The position numbers and the translations under genes are program-made. Positions 34,899-44,600 of a stretch of DNA of 64,000 nucleotides are shown piece by piece. Position 1 is the first letter of the stretch; each line of letters opens with the position of its first letter. The notes beneath the pieces were generated by a model. The model searched no databases, had not been told where the DNA came from, and was given only the letters and a program-made list of their open reading frames with translations. The stretch is from Hymenobacter sp. 5317J-9 (GTDB taxonomy: Bacteria; Bacteroidota; Bacteroidia; Cytophagales; Hymenobacteraceae), in the NCBI RefSeq assembly GCF_022921075.1, contig NZ_CP095050.1, positions 2,108,001-2,172,000 on the forward strand, read 5' to 3'.

Positions 34899-37460
34899 TT
34901 AGCCCTCGGCCCGCAGCACTTCCAGCGGCGAGCGGCGCAGCACGTCGCGGGAGTTGAACAGGCCGATGGCGGCCGTGAGCACCGTCACCAGCGCGGCCAG
35001 GCCCAGCAGCGGCAGCAGCGCCGGCCCGAAGCTGGCACTGAACACCCACACGGCCAGCGCCCAGGCCGCCAGCAGCGCCAGCCCAATGCCCGCCAAGGCC
35101 GCCAGCAGCCCCAGCAGGGCGTACTCCACCAGCGTGATGCGCAGAATCTGCGCGCGGCTGGCGCCCAGCGTGCGCAGCAGCACGCTTTCGCGCACGCGCT
35201 GGTAGCGGCTGATGACCACCGAGCTACTGAGCACCAGCAGCCCGGTGAGGATGCTGAAGCCGGCCATGAAGCGGATGACGAAGGAAATTTTGCCGATGAG
35301 GTCGTCCAAGGTTTGCAGAATCAGGGCCAGGTCGATGGCCGACACGTTCGGAAATTCCTGCACCAGCCGCTGCTGCACGGCCGCCAGCGCCGCCGTGTTG
35401 GGCGTGCGCGTGAGCAGCACCGTGAACTGCGGCGCCTGCTCCAGCACGCCCGCCGGAAACACCACCAGAAAGCTGGGTTGCACCCGCGCCCGGTCAATCT
35501 CGCGCGTGCCGCCGATGACCACCCGCATGGGCGCGCCCTGCACGTTGAAGTCCAGCGTGTCGCCGAGCTTGAGCTTGGCTCGCTGCAGGTAGCCGGCTTC
35601 CACCGAAATGCGCGGGGTGCCGTCGGGGGCCAGGCCGGGCAGGGTGCCGTCCACCAGCTTTTCCGAAGAGTTGAGCGAGTCGCGGTACGTGACGCGGTAC
35701 TCGCGGGTGAGGGCCCAGGGCGGAATGCCGGTGGTGGTGTCCTTTTTCAGTTCGGCCACCGTGCGGTCGTTGATGGCCTTCAGGCTCATGGTCACGATGG
35801 GCACGCGCTGCAGCACGGGCAGTTTCTGCGCCTTCAGCAAGTCCTCGACGCCGGCCCGCTGCTCGCGCTGGATGTCGAACAGCACCAGGTTGGGCTGCTG
35901 GCCCTGCCCGGCTATCTGCACGCGGCCCAGCAGCAGGGCTTGGGTTAGAAAAAGCGTGGCCAGCAGAAAAGTACCCAGGCCAATGGACGTGACCAGCGTG
36001 AGGGTTTGGTTTTGGGGCCGAAACAGGTTGGCCAGGCCCTGCCGCCACACGTAGCTCCAGCCGGTGGGGAAGAACTTGCGCACCAGCCCCATCAGCAGGC
36101 GGCCCAGGCCCCCCAAGGCCACCACCGCCACCAGCAGCCCCGCGCCGAAACCCAGCGCCGTCTTCCAGCTCTGGGTTTGCTGATAGGCGAAGGCCAGAAT
36201 GAACAAGCCGATAACGGCGATAATGAGCCCCCGCAGTGGGTCCGGCTTTTCCGCTTCGTCTTCGAATGCCGTGCGCAGCACCCGCAGCGGCGACACTCGC
36301 CGCACACTCAACAGCGGCAGCAAGGCAAATAGCACGGCCATCAGCAAGCCTGTAGCCAGGCCCGTGAGGACGGCCGGCCACGAAACACTCACGGTGATGT
36401 CGACGGGCAAAAAGTCGCCCAGCACGCGCGGCAAGAGGCCCTGCACCGCTGCGCCCAGCAGCGAGCCCAGCACCGCGCCCACCAGCCCCAGCCCGGCCGT
36501 TTGGATTAAATATATCAGCAGGGCCTGCCGACCGCTGGCCCCCAGGCAGCGCAGCACGGCCACGGAGGCCAGCTTTTCGCGCACATACAGGTTTACGGCG
36601 CTGGCCACGCCCACGCAGCCCAGCAGCAGCGCCACAAACGCCACCAGGCTGAGGTAGCGGGTGAGGTCGGCGAAGGCGCGGCCGGTTTGCTCCTGGCGGG
36701 TGGCCACAGTGTCGGCGTCGATGTCGGCCTTGTCAAGGCGGGTTTGCAGGGTTTTCACCACGGCCGCCACGTCGGTGCCCGGCCCGAATTGGTAGTAGCG
36801 CCGGTATTGCAACCGGCTGCCCCGCTGGATGAGGCCCGTCTGGCGCACCAAATTCAGCGGAATGAATACTGTGGGCGCCACCGCTGTGCTGATGCCCGAC
36901 TGTCCCGGCGTTTTCAGCACCCGCCCGATAATGGGCAGCCGCACCTTGCCCACCTGCACCGAGTCGCCCACCCGCGCCCCAAACTGGGCCAGCAGGGCAT
37001 CGTCGACCAAGGCCCCGGGGGCGGTGCTGTCCTGCACAAAGCGCTGGGCGGCGTTGCGCGGCTCGGTTTGCCAGTCGCCGTAGAAAAAGCCGCCGTCGCG
37101 GGCGCGCACCTGCACCAGCCGCACGCCCCGGTTGGGCCGAAACTCAACCATGGAGGCAAAGGCCACCTCGCGGGTGCGAGCCGTGCCCAGTTGGTTGAGC
37201 GTGGGCCGCAGCTCTTTGGAAAACCCTTTGCTGCCGGTCAGCACCAGGTCGGCCCCCAGCAGCTCCCGCGCCTGCCCGCTGATGCTGCCGGCCAGGTTGT
37301 CACCAAAGGAATTGATGCCGACCAGGGCCGCAATGCCCAGCACGATGCTGGCCATAAACAGCAACAGCCGCGCCCGGCTGCGGCGGCTGTCGCGCCACGC
37401 CATGCGGAAAAGCCAGGAAAAAGCGGGGCGAGAAGTGGGAGGAGTGGGGGAAGGCGTCAC
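34899..37460 (-). CDS. YbbP-like ABC transporter permease (FtsX/MacB-type)
   Basis: This 853-residue inner-membrane protein has an N-terminal helix (about 31-50), a large periplasmic domain, three helices (about 265-385), a middle block of hydrophobic segments (about 405-520), a second periplasmic domain and three more helices ending at GLFNSRDVLRRSPLEVLRAE. This duplicated FtsX-type layout matches YbbP, which pairs with the ATPase YbbA. Here the ATPase gene lies 1.2 kb upstream on the same strand, separated by an opposite-strand gene. The first codon is GTG 37460; ATG 37403 is possible. Its substrate is unknown; lipid-related export is a guess. Confidence 0.9.
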   Translation of the reverse strand: MTPSPTPPTSRPAFSWLFRMAWRDSRRSRARLLLFMASIVLGIAALVGINSFGDNLAGSISGQARELLGADLVLTGSKGFSKELRPTLNQLGTARTREVAFASMVEFRPNRGVRLVQVRARDGGFFYGDWQTEPRNAAQRFVQDSTAPGALVDDALLAQFGARVGDSVQVGKVRLPIIGRVLKTPGQSGISTAVAPTVFIPLNLVRQTGLIQRGSRLQYRRYYQFGPGTDVAAVVKTLQTRLDKADIDADTVATRQEQTGRAFADLTRYLSLVAFVALLLGCVGVASAVNLYVREKLASVAVLRCLGASGRQALLIYLIQTAGLGLVGAVLGSLLGAAVQGLLPRVLGDFLPVDITVSVSWPAVLTGLATGLLMAVLFALLPLLSVRRVSPLRVLRTAFEDEAEKPDPLRGLIIAVIGLFILAFAYQQTQSWKTALGFGAGLLVAVVALGGLGRLLMGLVRKFFPTGWSYVWRQGLANLFRPQNQTLTLVTSIGLGTFLLATLFLTQALLLGRVQIAGQGQQPNLVLFDIQREQRAGVEDLLKAQKLPVLQRVPIVTMSLKAINDRTVAELKKDTTTGIPPWALTREYRVTYRDSLNSSEKLVDGTLPGLAPDGTPRISVEAGYLQRAKLKLGDTLDFNVQGAPMRVVIGGTREIDRARVQPSFLVVFPAGVLEQAPQFTVLLTRTPNTAALAAVQQRLVQEFPNVSAIDLALILQTLDDLIGKISFVIRFMAGFSILTGLLVLSSSVVISRYQRVRESVLLRTLGASRAQILRITLVEYALLGLLAALAGIGLALLAAWALAVWVFSASFGPALLPLLGLAALVTVLTAAIGLFNSRDVLRRSPLEVLRAEG

Positions 37461-37679
37461 GGGAAGGAATGTAAAATTGGGGGCGCGGCATGGCAGTCAG
37501 TGAAACTTGGGTTACTACTGCATCAGCGGAGGCATAGACGTAGAAAGCATGCCAGTCACTTTAAGCAGCTGTTCCGGCAACGGTAACGGCCTGCGCGAAG
37601 TTGGCCACTGAGGCTGTGCGTTATTTAGCGCCTAGTGAGTTGCTTAAGGCACAATGCCGTGAATAAATTCGGCCAGAAA

Positions 37680-38645
37680 ATGAAATCAAGGGTACTGTTT
37701 TCGCAAATGATGGGTCGGATGGGGTGTTGGCTTGCACTGTTTGCCGGTTTCGTTGGGTGCCACTCGGCACGGGTGGTGCCGGCCAGTAGCAGCGGCCAGC
37801 CGTCTGCCGGGGTTCAACTGCCGGAGAAGCCACTGGTTCGCGTGCAAGGCCATTTTTATGGTCCCAAAGACTCCTTAACGGTGGTTCCAGGGGTGGCAGT
37901 GGACTTTAGTTGCTGCGGAACTGATGCGGCGGTGCAGCACTGGCGCGACACCACCAAGGCCGATGGGTCGTACCGCGTGGTCATGCCTGCGGGCCGTACT
38001 TATCTGGTAGCCCTAAGCAAGGATGGTAAAAACATCGAAACACAGGAGTTTCCCGTGCCGGAATCAGCTACTGATTCGGTCATTGTTAAGAATTTCTATC
38101 TGAATTATGATGGGCCCGAAAATCCCGAGCGTTGGTGGCCGAACATTTATTTCGCTATCCGGCGGTTTGACTTACAACCAACGAGCCTGACCACGATGGA
38201 CAGCGTTATCCGGCGGTTGAATGCTACTCCCAATTCGGGTCTGCTGGTAGAAGGCCACGCCGAGCCTTTCGAGGTTCCTCGTGGCGAGCCCGACCCCGAA
38301 CGGTATTTGCTGTGTCTCGGCTGGCGCCGGGCTGAGGCCGCCTATACCCATTTGCTGAGAAAAGGCATTTCGGAAAACCGGCTGGTCAGCTTTAGTTACG
38401 GTGCCAAGCGGCCCGCCGCACCCGACGACTCTCCTGAACATCGTCAACTCAACCGCCGGGTTGAATTCAAAACCGTAGGGCTTGAGTTCATCCCATCAAA
38501 GGAAGAGAAACTCAGGCTAAATGGCTTGTCAAAAACGCCCGCTCATTTAACAAAAACACCCGTCTCTAAGAACCTGAAGCAAGCGTCCGGCCGCCGCGCA
38601 GTTCCACCAAAGCCCGTTTCTTACCCAAGCAAGAGCCGCCGCTGA
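37680..38645 (+). CDS. OmpA-like peptidoglycan-binding lipoprotein
   Basis: From ATG 37680 the product is 321 residues with a probable lipoprotein signal (CWLALFAGFVGC). A carboxypeptidase-regulatory-like beta domain (about 45-130, KADGSYRVVMPAGRTYLVAL) precedes an OmpA C-terminal domain with YFAIRRFDLQP, VEGHAEP and NRRVEF, which binds peptidoglycan. The tail (after about 275) is Lys/Pro/Arg-rich. It lies between the YbbP-like and YbbA-like genes on the opposite strand. GC content is somewhat lower than the neighbours. Confidence 0.82.
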   Translation: MKSRVLFSQMMGRMGCWLALFAGFVGCHSARVVPASSSGQPSAGVQLPEKPLVRVQGHFYGPKDSLTVVPGVAVDFSCCGTDAAVQHWRDTTKADGSYRVVMPAGRTYLVALSKDGKNIETQEFPVPESATDSVIVKNFYLNYDGPENPERWWPNIYFAIRRFDLQPTSLTTMDSVIRRLNATPNSGLLVEGHAEPFEVPRGEPDPERYLLCLGWRRAEAAYTHLLRKGISENRLVSFSYGAKRPAAPDDSPEHRQLNRRVEFKTVGLEFIPSKEEKLRLNGLSKTPAHLTKTPVSKNLKQASGRRAVPPKPVSYPSKSRR

Positions 38646-38694
38646 AAAGCGGCTTTAAGCATCAAAAGCTACTGGCGATGCTATTGACCTAGCC

Positions 38695-39372
38695 TTAGCC
38701 CAGCACTTCCTCCACCACCTTGCCGCCGCGCAGCCGCAGGGTCCGCTGCGTTTTGGCGGCTAGCTCCAGGTCGTGGGTCACCAGCACGAGGGTGGTGCCG
38801 GCCTCGCGGTTCAGCTCAAACAGGAGGTCAACCACTCGTTCGCTGGTGTCGGGGTCGAGGTTGCCGGTGGGCTCGTCGGCGAAGAGCAGGGCGGGGCGGT
38901 TGGCGAAGGCGCGGGCCAGGCTCACGCGCTGCTGCTCGCCGCCCGAAAGCTGGGCCGGGTAGTGGTGCGCGCGGGCGGCCAGCCCCACGCGGTCGAGCAG
39001 GGCCAGGGCCGTTTGGGAAGCGCCGCGCTGGCCGCGCAGCTCCAGCGGCACCAGCACGTTTTCGAGGGCCGTAAGGGTTGGGAGCAGCTGGAAATTCTGG
39101 AAAATGAAGCCCACGTGCTGGTTGCGCACGGCGGCCCGCTGGTCCTCACTCAGGTGGTCGAGCTGAATGCCGTTGAGCCACACGCTGCCCGCGGTGGCGC
39201 GGTCGAGGCCGGCGCAAAGGCCCAGCAGCGTGGTTTTGCCCGAGCCCGAGGGCCCCACGATGGCAAACGTGTCGCCGGCCTGCAGCTCGAAGCTGACGGC
39301 GTGCAGCACCGTGAGCTCGTGCCCGGCGCTGGGGTAGGTTTTGGTGAGGTTATCGACGCGAAGAATGCTCAT
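38695..39372 (-). CDS. YbbA-like ABC transporter ATP-binding protein
   Basis: The 225-residue cytosolic ATPase belongs to the LolD/MacB/YbbA group: Walker A GPSGSGKTT, Q-loop GFIFQNFQLLPTLTA, signature LSGGEQQR and Walker B LLFADEPTGNLD. It most likely energises the YbbP-like permease encoded downstream on the same strand beyond an inserted opposite-strand gene. The GDSL esterase gene starts divergently 191 bp away, as tesA does next to ybbA in Escherichia coli. ATG 39372 is preferred to the 30-codon longer frame. Confidence 0.93.
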   Translation of the reverse strand: MSILRVDNLTKTYPSAGHELTVLHAVSFELQAGDTFAIVGPSGSGKTTLLGLCAGLDRATAGSVWLNGIQLDHLSEDQRAAVRNQHVGFIFQNFQLLPTLTALENVLVPLELRGQRGASQTALALLDRVGLAARAHHYPAQLSGGEQQRVSLARAFANRPALLFADEPTGNLDPDTSERVVDLLFELNREAGTTLVLVTHDLELAAKTQRTLRLRGGKVVEEVLG

Positions 39373-39563
39373 GCAGGGAAAGTCTAGGCAATATTTTTTG
39401 GCGGCCGAACGTCGGCCGGAGGCGTTTCGCCGTTTGGTGGTCGGGGAGGGGCTGGGGCCCACACCCGTAACCGGGCCACTCGGTGTTCGTTACGGGTAGC
39501 GAAGACGCGTAGCCCTTCCCCATGTTTTGTAGTCCTTACGGCTTCCTGCCCAAAACGCTGTCC

Positions 39564-40259
39564 ATGAATAGAGTTAGTTCCTTGTTTGCCGCCGCCTTTT
39601 TCGCCCTCGTGCTCGGGGCGTGCAATTCCAACCCGCCCGCCGAGCAAGCCACCGCCCCACGGACCGCCGCCCAACGCCCCGGCGCCGAAACCACCACGCC
39701 CACCGGCAAAAAGCGCCTGCTATTTTTCGGCAACAGCCTCACGGCCGGCTACGGCGTCGAGCCCGACCAGGCATTTGCGGGCCTGATTGGCCAGAAAATT
39801 GATTCGCTCAAGCTTGGCTACGAAGTCATTAACGCCGGACTGAGCGGCGAAACCACGGCCGGCGGCCTCAGCCGTGTGGGCTGGGTGCTGCGCCAGCCGG
39901 TCGACATCTTCGTGCTGGAGCTGGGCGGCAACGACGGCCTGCGCGGCCTGCCGCTCACGGCCACCCGGCGCAACCTGCAGAGCATCATCGACACGGTGCG
40001 GCGCCGCAGCCCCAATGCCCAAATTGTGCTGGCCGGCATGCAGATTCCGCCCAACCTGGGCGCGAGCTACGCCGCCGATTTCAAAGCCATTTACCAGGAT
40101 TTAGCCACTCGAAACAAACTGGTGCTCATTCCCTTCCTGCTCCAAGGCGTGGGCGGCGACCGCAGCCTCAACCAGCCCGACGGCATTCATCCCACGCCCG
40201 CCGGGCACCGCATTGTGGCCCGCACCGTGTGGGCCGTGCTGCAGCCGCTGCTTCGATAG
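39564..40259 (+). CDS. TesA-like GDSL/SGNH esterase, probable lipoprotein
   Basis: The 231-residue product has a lipoprotein signal (MNRVSSLFAAAFFALVLGAC, C20) and an SGNH hydrolase fold: S58 in FFGNSLTAGYG (GNSL instead of GDSL), Gly in NAGLSGETT, N123 in GGNDGLRG, and D206/H209 in DGIHPTPAGH. TesA/arylesterases cleave thioesters, esters and lysophospholipids. Escherichia coli TesA is a soluble periplasmic protein, so lipid anchoring here is a difference. It is divergent from the YbbA-like gene. ATG 39564 gives the lipobox at the right distance. Confidence 0.9.
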   Translation: MNRVSSLFAAAFFALVLGACNSNPPAEQATAPRTAAQRPGAETTTPTGKKRLLFFGNSLTAGYGVEPDQAFAGLIGQKIDSLKLGYEVINAGLSGETTAGGLSRVGWVLRQPVDIFVLELGGNDGLRGLPLTATRRNLQSIIDTVRRRSPNAQIVLAGMQIPPNLGASYAADFKAIYQDLATRNKLVLIPFLLQGVGGDRSLNQPDGIHPTPAGHRIVARTVWAVLQPLLR

Positions 40260-40357
40260 GGTAAGAGGGTATGGGGGTAGGAGGGTAGGAATTGAGGCAC
40301 AACAGCTGCCATGCTTAGGATGACTCTTACCCTCACAACCTCATACCCTCTTACCCC
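40259..40357. repeat. Family E imperfect palindrome (GGGTAAGAGGGTATG type)
   Basis: The left arm (40259-40290, GGGTAAGAGGGTATGGGGGT and on) and right arm (40325-40357, ending CATACCCTCTTACCCC) are imperfect complements with a 34-nt centre. It starts right at the esterase stop and ends 4 bp before the stop of the next, convergent gene. Confidence 0.85.
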
Positions 40358-40361
40358 ACTT

Positions 40362-40589
40362 TTATATCACCCGCAGGCCGTCCACGTTCACTTCGTCGCG
40401 CAGTAGCTCAAGGTTGCGGTAGGCGAGGGGCCGGCCGGCGTCGGTGCTGAGGTCGGGGAGGGGGGCGCGGGCGGCGTCGAGGGTGAGCTGGGTGAGCTTG
40501 CGGGCGCCGAGGTATATGGCCACGGGGCGGCCCTGGCGGGCATCGTGCGCGGCCAGAGCGTGGTCGATTTCGGCCAAAATGGTGCTCAT
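40362..40589 (-). CDS. Small conserved hypothetical protein
   Basis: The product is 75 residues (MSTILAEIDHALAAHDARQG at the start, DEVNVDGLRVI at the end), with a helix followed by strands. No signal peptide or motif is seen and I do not recognise it. ATG 40589 is chosen because the longer frame to 40646 adds an AT-rich stretch. It converges on the esterase gene across repeat E. Confidence 0.5.
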   Translation of the reverse strand: MSTILAEIDHALAAHDARQGRPVAIYLGARKLTQLTLDAARAPLPDLSTDAGRPLAYRNLELLRDEVNVDGLRVI

Positions 40590-40683
40590 GGCAAAGAGGT
40601 GAGCTGAAAAGTAGGCGGAAATATACCGAGGTTTTCCAGAAACCAAAAAACCGGGCAGCCCGCCACAGCGCGCTGCCCCGGCC

Positions 40684-40691
40684 TACCTTTG
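40684..40691 (+). promoter_or_regulatory. Candidate -7 promoter box (TACCTTTG) for glutamate racemase
   Basis: TACCTTTG ends 4 bp before ATG 40696, so the mRNA would start at or next to the start codon. Confidence 0.55.
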
Positions 40692-40695
40692 CGTC

Positions 40696-41532
40696 ATGAC
40701 AACTGCTGCTTCTGCCTCGGCGCTGGCTGCCCGGCCCATTGGCATGTTCGACTCCGGCATTGGCGGCCTCACGGTGGCGCGGGCCGTGGCGCGGCGCCTG
40801 CCGCACGAGCGCATCGTGTACTTCGGCGACACGGCCCACCTGCCCTACGGCGACAAAAGCGCGGCCGCCATCCAGGCCTACTCGGTCAAAATTTGTGATT
40901 TGCTGCTGCGCCAGAATTGCAAGCTGATTGTGATTGCCTGCAACTCGGCCTCGGCCGCGGCCTACGAGCTGGTGCGCGAGTACGTGGGCAGCAAGGCCAA
41001 GGTGCTGAGCGTGATTGACCCCATTGTGGCGCACCTGGGCCGGGCCTACGCCGGCCGCCGCGTGGGCCTCATCGGCACCAAGCAAACGGTGAATTCCAAC
41101 GTGTATAAAAAGAAGGTAGACGAGCTGGACGCTGGCGTCGAACTGCACTCGCTGGCCACGCCCTTGCTGGTGCCCATGATTGAGGAGGGCTTCTTCCGCA
41201 ACTCCATCTCCGACGACATCATCGGGACGTATCTGAACAGTGCCACGCTGGCCGACATCGACGCGCTGGTGCTGGCCTGCACGCACTACCCGCTCATCAA
41301 GGAGCAGATTGCGCGCTACTACGCCGGCCGCGTGGACGTGCTGGACGCCTCCGACGTGGTGGCCGCCGACACCGAAGCCTACCTCGCCGCGCACGGCCTG
41401 CTGGCGCCGCCCGCCGCCGCGCCGCCCGCGCACCACTTCTACGTGTCGGATTTCACCCGCTCGTTTGAAGAAAGCACGCGCATCTTTTTCGAGCAGGAAG
41501 TGCATCTGGAGCATTACCCTTTGTGGGAGTAG
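40696..41532 (+). CDS. murI: Glutamate racemase
   Basis: This 278-residue cytosolic enzyme makes D-glutamate for peptidoglycan. It has FDSGIGGLTV (D19, S20), the catalytic cysteines C82 in ACNSASAA and C196 in ACTHYPL, with TH next to the second, and YFGDTAHLPYG. Length and motif spacing are normal. It is expressed from a near-leaderless promoter and stands alone. Confidence 0.97.
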   Translation: MTTAASASALAARPIGMFDSGIGGLTVARAVARRLPHERIVYFGDTAHLPYGDKSAAAIQAYSVKICDLLLRQNCKLIVIACNSASAAAYELVREYVGSKAKVLSVIDPIVAHLGRAYAGRRVGLIGTKQTVNSNVYKKKVDELDAGVELHSLATPLLVPMIEEGFFRNSISDDIIGTYLNSATLADIDALVLACTHYPLIKEQIARYYAGRVDVLDASDVVAADTEAYLAAHGLLAPPAAAPPAHHFYVSDFTRSFEESTRIFFEQEVHLEHYPLWE

Positions 41533-41598
41533 GCGCGGGCAACCCTTTGCCCGGTCGCGGGGTCATTATTCCGTAACTTTCCAGTGGCCGCGCCGGCC

Positions 41599-41606
41599 TA
41601 CCTTTG
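41599..41606 (+). promoter_or_regulatory. Candidate -7 promoter box (TACCTTTG)
   Basis: TACCTTTG lies 68 bp before ATG 41675 of the IPT-repeat protein and would leave a U-rich leader. Confidence 0.5.
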
Positions 41607-41674
41607 CGGCTTGTCAACGTATTTTTCATCACTTCTTCATTTTTCATATTTCCGTTCACTTTTACTCCTTCTGT

Positions 41675-44600
41675 ATGAAGCAATTCTTCGCTGGCAGGCT
41701 GCTCAAATGCCTGATGTTTCTGGTGTGCATGTGGCCCTTTTTGGGTTCGGCAGCACCTTTCACGCCCGGTAACCTCGTGGTGATGCGGGTGGGCGATGGC
41801 TCGGCCTCGCTCTCGTCGGCCGCCACCGTGGCCTACCTGCAGGAATACACCCCGGCCGGGGTGCTCGTGCAAACCATTCCGCTGCCCACGGCCGTGGCCG
41901 GCAACAACCGCATCCTGACCGTGGCCGGTTCGTCGAGCACCGACGGCGGCCTGACCCGCTCGGCCAACGGCGCCTACCTGGTGGTGGGTGGCTACGACGC
42001 CGCCCCCGGCACTGCCGGCGTGGCCGCCCTCGACCCCTCCACCGGCGCCAACCGCATTGTGGGCCGCGTGGGCGCCGACGGCAACGTGGACACCAGCACG
42101 CGCATCACCGATGCCACTGGCAACCTGCGCTCGGCGGCCTCGGTCGACGGCACGAGCTTCTACACGTCCGGCTCGTCGGGCGGCGTGCGCTACGTGACGT
42201 TTGGCAACAACGGCCCCTCGGTGGTGGTGAGCGCTACCCCCAGCAACCTGCGCTACGTCAACACCTTCGCCGGCAACCTGTACATCAGCAGCGGCTCGTC
42301 GCCCTACATCGGCCTGAGCCAGGTGGGCACGGGCCTGCCTACCACCAGCGGCCAGACGGCCACGCTGCTGCCCGGCATGCAGGGCACTACGTCGACCACC
42401 GCCGGCATCAGCCCGCTGGCGTTCTACTTCGCCGACCTGAGCACCACGGTGCCGGGTGTGGACGTGGTGTACGTGGCCGATGACGGCGCCACCACCGCCG
42501 GCGGCGGCATCCAGAAGTGGAGCCTCGTGGCCGGCACCTGGACGCTGAACGGCACCATCACCAATTCTACCGCCATCCGCGGCCTCGACGGCCAGGTGAC
42601 CGGCACCACGGTATCGCTGGTGGCGGCCGGCAACGGCGGCCTGTACGTGCTGAGCGACAACGCCGGCTACAACGCGGCCCCCAGCACCACGGCTGTGCCC
42701 GCGCCCATTGCCACCGCCGCCAGCCTCACGGCTTTCCGCGGCGCGGCTTTCGCGCCCGTGTCGGCCGTGGCCGCGCCCACCATCACCAGCTTCACGCCCA
42801 CCGCGGGCGGCCCCGGCGCTACCGTGACCATCACCGGCACTAACCTGACCGGCGCCACGGCCGTGACCCTGAACGGCGTGGCCATCACGGGCTTCACCGT
42901 GGTGAATGCCACCACCATCACCTTCACTGTGCCCACCACGGCCACGTCCGGCACGATTGCCGTGACCACGCCCGGCGGCACCGTGACCAGCACCGGCACC
43001 TTCACGTTCAACGCCCCGGCCGCCGCGCCCACCATCACCAGCTTCACGCCCACCAGCGGCCCCGTGGGCACCACCGTCACCGTGACGGGCACCAACTTCA
43101 CGGGCGCTACCGGCGCCACGCTCAACGGCACGGCCGTGACCAACTTCATGGTGATGAGCGCCACGTCGGTGATGTTTGACGTGCCCACGGGCGCTACCTC
43201 CGGCACCATTGCCGTGACCACGCCGGCCGGCACGGGCACCAGCACGGGCACTTTCACGGTGAGCGCGCCGGTGGTGACGCCGGTTATTTCGGCCCTCTCG
43301 CCCAACGCCCAGGTGGCCGGCGGCCCGGCCGTGACGCTCACGGTGACGGCCACGGGCATCACGCCCACCACCACCGTTAACTTCAACGGCGTTTCCTACA
43401 CCCAGACCAGCAGCACGGCCACGACCGTGACCGTGACCATCCCGGCTTCGGTGCTGGCCACGGCCGGTAGCTTCCCCGTAACGCTGACCAACTCGGCCGG
43501 CACGTCGAACGCCTTCACCTTCGTGGTGAGCAACCCGAGCACGGCCGGTGCTTTCGAAACCTTCGAGGCCGGCACCAAGACCAGCTACACCGCCGGCACC
43601 GTGACGCTGACCAGCGGCGTGTGGAACTTCGCCAACGCCCTCATCGGCGATTCGTTTGCCGACAAGTTCAACGGCCTGAAGTCTGCTCGCATTCGCACGG
43701 CCGGCGCCATCTCGATGAACTTCGACAAGCCCAACGGCGCGGGCACCATCATCATCAACTCGGCGCTGTACGGCACCGACACCGGCGGCTCGTTCCTGCT
43801 GGAGATTTCGACCGACGGCGGCACCACCTACACCACCGTGCCCGGTGCTCCGGCCACGCTCACGGCCACGCTCACGCCCTACACCTTCACGGTGAACCAG
43901 GCCGGCAACGTGCGCCTGCGCATCAGCAACACCGTGACGACCACCACGTCCACGTCGCCCCGCGTCATCATCGACGACATCTCGATTTCGGATTTCGCAG
44001 CTCCCAACAACCCGGTGCCGGTTATCACCAGCATCACGCCGAACTCGGTGGTGGTTGGCAACGTCGGCAACGTGACCCTCGTGGGTACGGGCTTTACCAG
44101 CGCTTCGACGGTGGTGGTGAACGGGGCAACCATTCCGACCACGGTTATCCCGAGCACTTTTGTGTCGGCCACCCAAATCACGGCCGCGGTGCCCGCCGCT
44201 GCCCCGATTGGCACCTACACCGTGACGGTGGTGAACCCCACGCCCGGCGGTGGCACCTCCAACGGGGTGACGTTCACGATTGTGGCCCCCGTGCCCACCA
44301 TCACCAGCTTCACGCCCACCTCGGGCGGCCCCGGCACCACGGTAACCGTGACAGGTACCAACCTGCTGGGCGCCACGGCGGTCCGCATCGGTTCGTTCAA
44401 CGTGCCCAACTTCTCGGTAGTATCGGCCACGAGCATCACCTTCGTGGTGCCCAGCGGCACGGGCAGCGTGACGGGCGTCATCACGGTGGTGACTCCCGGC
44501 GGCACGGCCACCAGCACGGCTTCGTTCAACCTGATTTCGTCGGCGCTGGCCAGCCAGGCCCTGCCCGGCCTGCTGGTGTTCCCGAACCCCGCTTCGGACC

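Noticed and set aside
32023..35049. Longer S9 peptidase frame from 35049
   Set aside because: The extension is antisense-like Arg/Gly/Ala text overlapping the YbbP-like gene, and a -7 box at 34872-34879 lies inside it.
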